This document shows positions 63,484 through 64,000 of a DNA stretch of 64,000 bases, piece by piece. The DNA is from Lachnospiraceae bacterium (GTDB taxonomy: Bacteria; Bacillota; Clostridia; Lachnospirales; Lachnospiraceae), in assembly GCA_910573755.1 (NCBI GenBank), contig CAJTBO010000005.1:124001-188000 (forward strand), in the 5' to 3' direction. The notes under the pieces were generated by a model that was not told where the DNA came from, made no database searches, and saw only the letters and a list, made by a program, of their open reading frames with translations. Both the position numbers and the translations under genes were made by a program. Position 1 is the stretch's first letter. Each line of letters begins with the position of its first letter.

Positions 63484-64000
63484 ATGGAAAAGAAACGATG
63501 CACGGCGGTGATTCTGGCGGCAGGAAGCGGCAGCAGGATGAAAAGCAATATGGCAAAGCAGTTTATGCCGCTTTCAGGAAAACCGCTGATCTGTTATGCC
63601 CTGCAGGCTGTGGAGGAGTCGGATATCATAGATGACTGCATCCTTGTGACAGGTGCGGGGGATCTTATGTGGGTGAGCGAGGAGATCGTCCGGAAATATC
63701 ATTATCATAAAGTGGATACGGTGATCGCCGGCGGCGATGAACGGTACGCTTCGGTGGCAGGCGCCATGCGGCTGATCAGATCGGGGGATATGGCTGTGCC
63801 GAACAGGGACGGCTATATCTTTGTACATGACGGGGCGAGGCCTTTTCTGACGGAGAAAATACTGCGGGATACTTATGAGGCGGCGCGGAAATATGGCGCC
63901 TGCGTCAGTGCCGTGCGCAGTAAGGATACCGTTAAAATAGCGGACGGAGAAGGCTTTGTAAGTGAGACGCCGGACAGAAACCTTGTCTGGAATATGCATA
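63484..64000 (+). CDS. ispD: 2-C-methyl-D-erythritol 4-phosphate cytidylyltransferase (cut by window end)
   Basis: Second committed enzyme of the MEP isoprenoid pathway; CTP plus methylerythritol phosphate gives CDP-ME. The first 172 residues are present; the frame is open at the window end. The CTP-binding segment is TAVILAAGSGSRMKSNMAKQF, followed by FVHDGARPFLTEKIL with the substrate aspartate, and AVRSKDTVKIAD. Start at ATG 63484 with GAGG six bases before; ATG 63463 is in frame but lacks a better site. Confidence 0.95.
   Translation, partial: MEKKRCTAVILAAGSGSRMKSNMAKQFMPLSGKPLICYALQAVEESDIIDDCILVTGAGDLMWVSEEIVRKYHYHKVDTVIAGGDERYASVAGAMRLIRSGDMAVPNRDGYIFVHDGARPFLTEKILRDTYEAARKYGACVSAVRSKDTVKIADGEGFVSETPDRNLVWNMH

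Noticed and set aside
1-64000. tRNA or rRNA genes, prophage, complete insertion sequences or defence islands
   Set aside because: No cloverleaf, rRNA segment, integrase, intact transposase or defence-gene group was recognised when reading both strands.

Overview
The window looks like a chromosomal segment of a spore-forming Clostridia bacterium, most likely Lachnospiraceae. The evidence is the complete S10-spc-alpha ribosomal protein cluster in Clostridia order (including the four-cysteine S14 and a KOW protein between map and infA), an alpha/beta small acid-soluble spore protein, several YesM/YesN and ribose-type sugar systems, and strong AGGAGG ribosome binding sites. Almost all genes lie on the + strand. 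The exceptions are a DeoR-type regulator, a CYTH protein and the riboflavin transporter gene.

Layout. (1) 1-5068: 3' part of a sugar operon with a ribose-type permease, a sugar-binding lipoprotein, an iron-type alcohol dehydrogenase with an unusual metal site, a FucU/RbsD mutarotase and a split transketolase. (2) 5205-5627: a hemerythrin. (3) 5699-23064: the ribosomal cluster rpsJ to rplQ with secY, adk, map, infA, rpmJ and rpoA, driven by at least two TTGCAT-N17-TACAAT promoters. Its spacers carry many hairpins, tandem repeats and likely leader RNAs. (4) 23158-24384: a probable PPi-type phosphofructokinase, closed by a bidirectional terminator. (5) 24449-33390: a DeoR regulator divergent from a sugar operon (BtpA-1, binding protein, RbsA-like ATPase, two permeases, BtpA-2, FGGY kinase). 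This is the best candidate for an undescribed catabolic pathway. (6) 33594-42757: a YesM/YesN two-component system, a CUT1 sugar importer without its own ATPase, and a GH36 alpha-galactosidase. (7) 42834-46041: an N-truncated Rpn-type nuclease relic, an aldo/keto reductase with ferredoxin-like cysteines, and an autoregulated-looking LacI regulator. (8) 46215-52602: glycogen/maltodextrin genes (phosphorylase, 4-alpha-glucanotransferase, GH31 glucosidase). (9) 52774-58666: an assortment of a DUF3298-like lipoprotein, CYTH, a broken AAA-ATPase gene, DJ-1/PfpI, CBS, SASP, an FMN-riboswitch-controlled riboflavin transporter and a YcxB-like membrane protein. (10) 58685-64000: the t6A tRNA-modification cluster tsaE-tsaB-rimI-rnz-(membrane protein)-tsaD, then ispD cut by the window end.

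How the genes work together. Three transport/catabolism modules feed sugar phosphates to glycolysis, where the phosphofructokinase acts. The maltodextrin genes convert stored or imported glucans to glucose-1-phosphate and glucose. The ribosomal and t6A clusters are translation housekeeping. The points most worth following up are the paired-BtpA operon with helically phased CGAAATAA motifs, the structured leader before rpsJ, the tandem palindromic repeat after map, the tsaB/rimI gene that looks split by a 41-bp duplication, and a 30-residue repeat-encoding ORF translationally coupled to tsaE. All assignments come from reading the sequence; no database searches were run.
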